Shown here: positions 62,270-64,000 of the stretch, piece by piece | Position numbering within the stretch: the first letter of the stretch is position 1 | How the letters are laid out: each line of letters starts with the position of its first letter | Assembly (NCBI RefSeq): GCF_004342005.1 | Contig: NZ_SMBX01000002.1 | Coordinates: forward strand, 186,001 to 250,000 | Reading direction: 5' to 3' | From: Paracandidimonas soli | GTDB taxonomy: Bacteria > Pseudomonadota > Gammaproteobacteria > Burkholderiales > Burkholderiaceae_B | Length of the DNA stretch: 64,000 nt | The notes under the pieces: model-generated | What the model saw: only the letters and a program-made list of their open reading frames with translations | Database searches by the model: none | What the model was told of the DNA's origin: nothing | Translations under genes and position numbers: made by a program

Positions 62270-62324
62270 GAAAATGCTCCCACGCCGCGCCTTTGGCTTG
62301 CTGCCCCCTGAGGGAGGCATTTTC
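62270..62324 (-). repeat. Dispersed stem-loop repeat, copy 2
   Basis: Inverted-orientation copy of the element at 43724. Arms 62270-62281 and 62312-62324 pair with one bulge; on the minus strand the left arm has CTCCC and the right arm GGGAG, where copy 1 has CCCCC and GGGGG. The interior (GGGGGCAGCAAGCC, AAGGCGCGGCGT) is conserved. Homology with copy 1 extends to about 62340. It sits between permease and receptor genes. Confidence 0.8.
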
Positions 62325-62349
62325 CCCGGTGCGGCCCGGAGGCGGAAAA

Positions 62350-63219
62350 TCAGGCTGCCATGGTCTTGGCGTACTTGCGGTTGATGAGGCTGTGCGAGAT
62401 CAGCGCCATGACCAGGGTCGATACGACGAGGATGAGCGCCATCGCGGATCCGAAAGGCCAGTCGGCGGCTTTCGTGATCTGGTCGTACAGGGCGGGCGCC
62501 ATCATGGTGATGCCGGTGCCTCCCAGCAGCACGGGGGTTGCGTAGGCGTTCATGCAAAGTATGAACACCAGCACCGTGCCGGCCGCCACGCCTGGCGTCG
62601 CGATCGGCAGGGTGACGCGCAGGAAAGTGACGATGGGATTGGCGCCGAGGTTGCGCGCTGCTTCTTCCACTGAAAAGTCGATGCCTTCCAGTACGCTTTG
62701 CAGCGTCAGAATGAGGTAGGGAAGAACGATGCCGGTGGTTCCGACCACGACGGCCGCGGGCGTGTAAAGCAGCTTGAGCGGCTCGTCCGCCAGGCCCAGC
62801 CAGCCCAGCAGGGAGTTAATCGCGCCGGCGTGGCCGAGTATGATCATCCAGCCCGCCGCGCGAACGACATTGCCGACCAGAAGCGGAAACACCACGAGAA
62901 TGATCAGCAGGCTTTTGTGCCGGCTTTGCGTGCGAGCCAGGAAGTAGGCCACGGGAAACCCCAGGACCAGGGCGAGCACGGTGCAGAGCGCTGCGACCTT
63001 GACGGTGACGAAGAAGATGTCCAGGTAATAGGGATCCGTAAAGAACCTCTGGTAGTTGGCAAGCGTCAATCCCTGCTGGATGACGGATTGCGCGGAACTG
63101 GCTTCGAAGCTGCCCTGCAGCAGCACAAGCATGGGCAGGACAATGATGGCCAGCACGACCAGAGATGCAGGGCCTGCCAGGCTGGGGCCTTGCCAGGCGC
63201 GGGAGGCTGCGTGCGTCAT
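62350..63219 (-). CDS. ABC transporter permease, PotB-like
   Basis: A 289-residue inner-membrane permease with six predicted helices and the ATPase-contacting EAA loop [20 protein letters not shown] (about residues 186-205). It begins [20 protein letters not shown], typical of PotB-like permeases, and ends with a cytoplasmic [13 protein letters not shown]. Only one permease is in view; the PotC-like partner would have to lie beyond the window edge or be absent. It overlaps the ATPase gene by 4 bases (ATGA). Confidence 0.88.
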   Translation of the reverse strand: MTHAASRAWQGPSLAGPASLVVLAIIVLPMLVLLQGSFEASSAQSVIQQGLTLANYQRFFTDPYYLDIFFVTVKVAALCTVLALVLGFPVAYFLARTQSRHKSLLIILVVFPLLVGNVVRAAGWMIILGHAGAINSLLGWLGLADEPLKLLYTPAAVVVGTTGIVLPYLILTLQSVLEGIDFSVEEAARNLGANPIVTFLRVTLPIATPGVAAGTVLVFILCMNAYATPVLLGGTGITMMAPALYDQITKAADWPFGSAMALILVVSTLVMALISHSLINRKYAKTMAA

Positions 63220-64000
63220 GCTGCGGCCTCTGAGAAAGCGATGCAGTCATGGGCATGGAAGTTTGCGACAGCCGCCATGCCCGGTTGCCAGCACCGGAAT
63301 CCGTTGCCAGGCTCGGGGAGATTGGGCGCCTGGATGATCAGCTGCAAGCCTGAAGCGGCGCGGAAGCGGATATCGAGCTGATCGCCCAGATAGCTGACGT
63401 TATCGATGGCGCCGGCCAACTGATTGGCGAAGCCGGCTTGCGGCGTCGGGCTCAGGCGTATGCGCTCGGGCCGCAGCCCCAACTGCCTGGTGCTTGCGGT
63501 CAGGCCGTCGGCTTTGATCGATGTGGACGAGGCTGCGATGAACTCGGTAGAGCCGGCATGGCTGCCGGGAAGAAAGTTCATTCGCCCCAGGAAGCTGGCG
63601 ACGAACAGATTCGCCGGCCGCTCGTACAGTTCTTCGGGAGTGCCTACCTGCTGCACCTTGCCGTCGAACATGACCGCCATGCGGTCGGAGATCGCCAGGG
63701 CTTCCTCCTGATCGTGTGTCACGAAAATCGTGCTGAGGCCGAGTTCCTGCTGGAGCGTGCGGATTTCTTCGCGTACTTCGAGCCGGAGCTTCGCGTCCAG
63801 GTTGGAGAGCGGTTCGTCCAGCAGAAAGGCCCTGGGCCGGATGGCGAGTGCGCGGGCGATTGCGACCCGCTGCTGCTGGCCGCCCGAGAGTTCGCGGGGA
63901 TAGCGCTGGGCCAGGTGCGACATGCGCACCAGCGACAGCACTTCCTGGATGCGGGTCTGGCGTTCGCGCCGATCGACTTTATGCATTTCCAGTCCGAATG
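63216..64000 (-). CDS. ABC transporter ATPase, PotA-like (5' end outside the window)
   Basis: The visible C-terminal portion (about 260 residues) of a PotA/MalK-type ATPase. It has the signature LSGGQQQR, Walker [15 protein letters not shown], the switch histidine in [10 protein letters not shown], then [20 protein letters not shown] and a C-terminal TOBE domain ([12 protein letters not shown]). The Walker A region is upstream, beyond position 64000, and the frame stays open to the edge (F-G-L-E before the first internal Met), so the true start is not seen. It powers the importer of which the permease and receptor follow. Confidence 0.88.
   Translation of the reverse strand, partial: FGLEMHKVDRRERQTRIQEVLSLVRMSHLAQRYPRELSGGQQQRVAIARALAIRPRAFLLDEPLSNLDAKLRLEVREEIRTLQQELGLSTIFVTHDQEEALAISDRMAVMFDGKVQQVGTPEELYERPANLFVASFLGRMNFLPGSHAGSTEFIAASSTSIKADGLTASTRQLGLRPERIRLSPTPQAGFANQLAGAIDNVSYLGDQLDIRFRAASGLQLIIQAPNLPEPGNGFRCWQPGMAAVANFHAHDCIAFSEAAA

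Noticed and set aside
60151-62283. A single 710-codon frame covering the asparaginase and part of the receptor gene
   Set aside because: The N-terminal half is an out-of-frame reading of the receptor gene, whose own frame has a clear signal peptide and motifs; only the last 326 codons are a gene.
1-64000. tRNA, rRNA, CRISPR or transposase genes
   Set aside because: None recognised by eye; small RNAs cannot be excluded without a covariance-model search.

Overview
This 64 kb window is high-GC chromosomal DNA from a betaproteobacterium, most likely an Alcaligenaceae member of the Bordetella/Achromobacter group. The evidence is indirect: two Bug-family (TctC-like) solute receptors, the trxA-rho order, ParC and ParE with betaproteobacterial-looking sequence, an AscD-type ferredoxin reductase downstream of parC, and many small catabolic operons each with its own receptor and LysR or IclR regulator. 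No rRNA, tRNA, CRISPR array or transposase gene was recognised.

Layout. 0-2 kb: a Bug receptor and a 3-hydroxyisobutyrate-dehydrogenase-like enzyme, closed by a strong terminator. 2-21 kb is mostly core: queH and glnE leftward, yhdP rightward, then gdhA, rho and trxA leftward, parE, parC, a 2Fe-2S/FAD reductase, dadA and a UgpB-like receptor rightward, ending at a strong terminator. 21.1-29.9 kb is an accessory block of eight tightly packed genes for an R64-like type IVb pilus (pilL, N, O, P, Q, R, S, V) with no prepilin peptidase, transglycosylase, PilM or shufflon recombinase nearby. 30-36 kb: a YkgJ-type cysteine-cluster protein, a DUF4395 membrane protein with an AT-rich operator/promoter, tag, and a YhaO/YhaN-like (SbcD/SbcC-like) repair pair. 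35.8-43 kb: a truncated, degenerate acyl-CoA synthetase, an MFS exporter flanked by two LysR genes, and an argininosuccinate-lyase-like gene with a Bug receptor. 43-51.5 kb: yajQ, nnr, a CBS-domain gene, an sdhC-sdhD-sdhB set with no sdhA, a HAD hydrolase, tadA, ldcA and a SolA-like oxidase.

51.5-60.1 kb is a self-contained catabolic operon: TRAP transporter (dctPQM), MaoC hydratase, IclR regulator, CoA-transferase, fumarate-reductase-like flavoprotein and an AraD1/GguC-like FAH-family enzyme, preceded by a terminator and a cluster of CGTACG hexamers that look like operators. It reads as uptake of an organic acid, CoA activation, and redox or hydration steps, but the substrate is not evident. 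60.1-64 kb, leftward: a spermidine/putrescine-type ABC importer (ATPase cut by the window edge, one permease, a Tat-exported receptor) with a glycosylasparaginase-family hydrolase, suggesting uptake and cleavage of an N-substituted asparagine.

Repeats: two copies of a stem-loop element with covarying arms (about 43.7 kb and 62.3 kb), and a 16-bp sequence shared by the end of pilR and the end of a LysR gene, where it is half of a perfect 24-bp palindrome.
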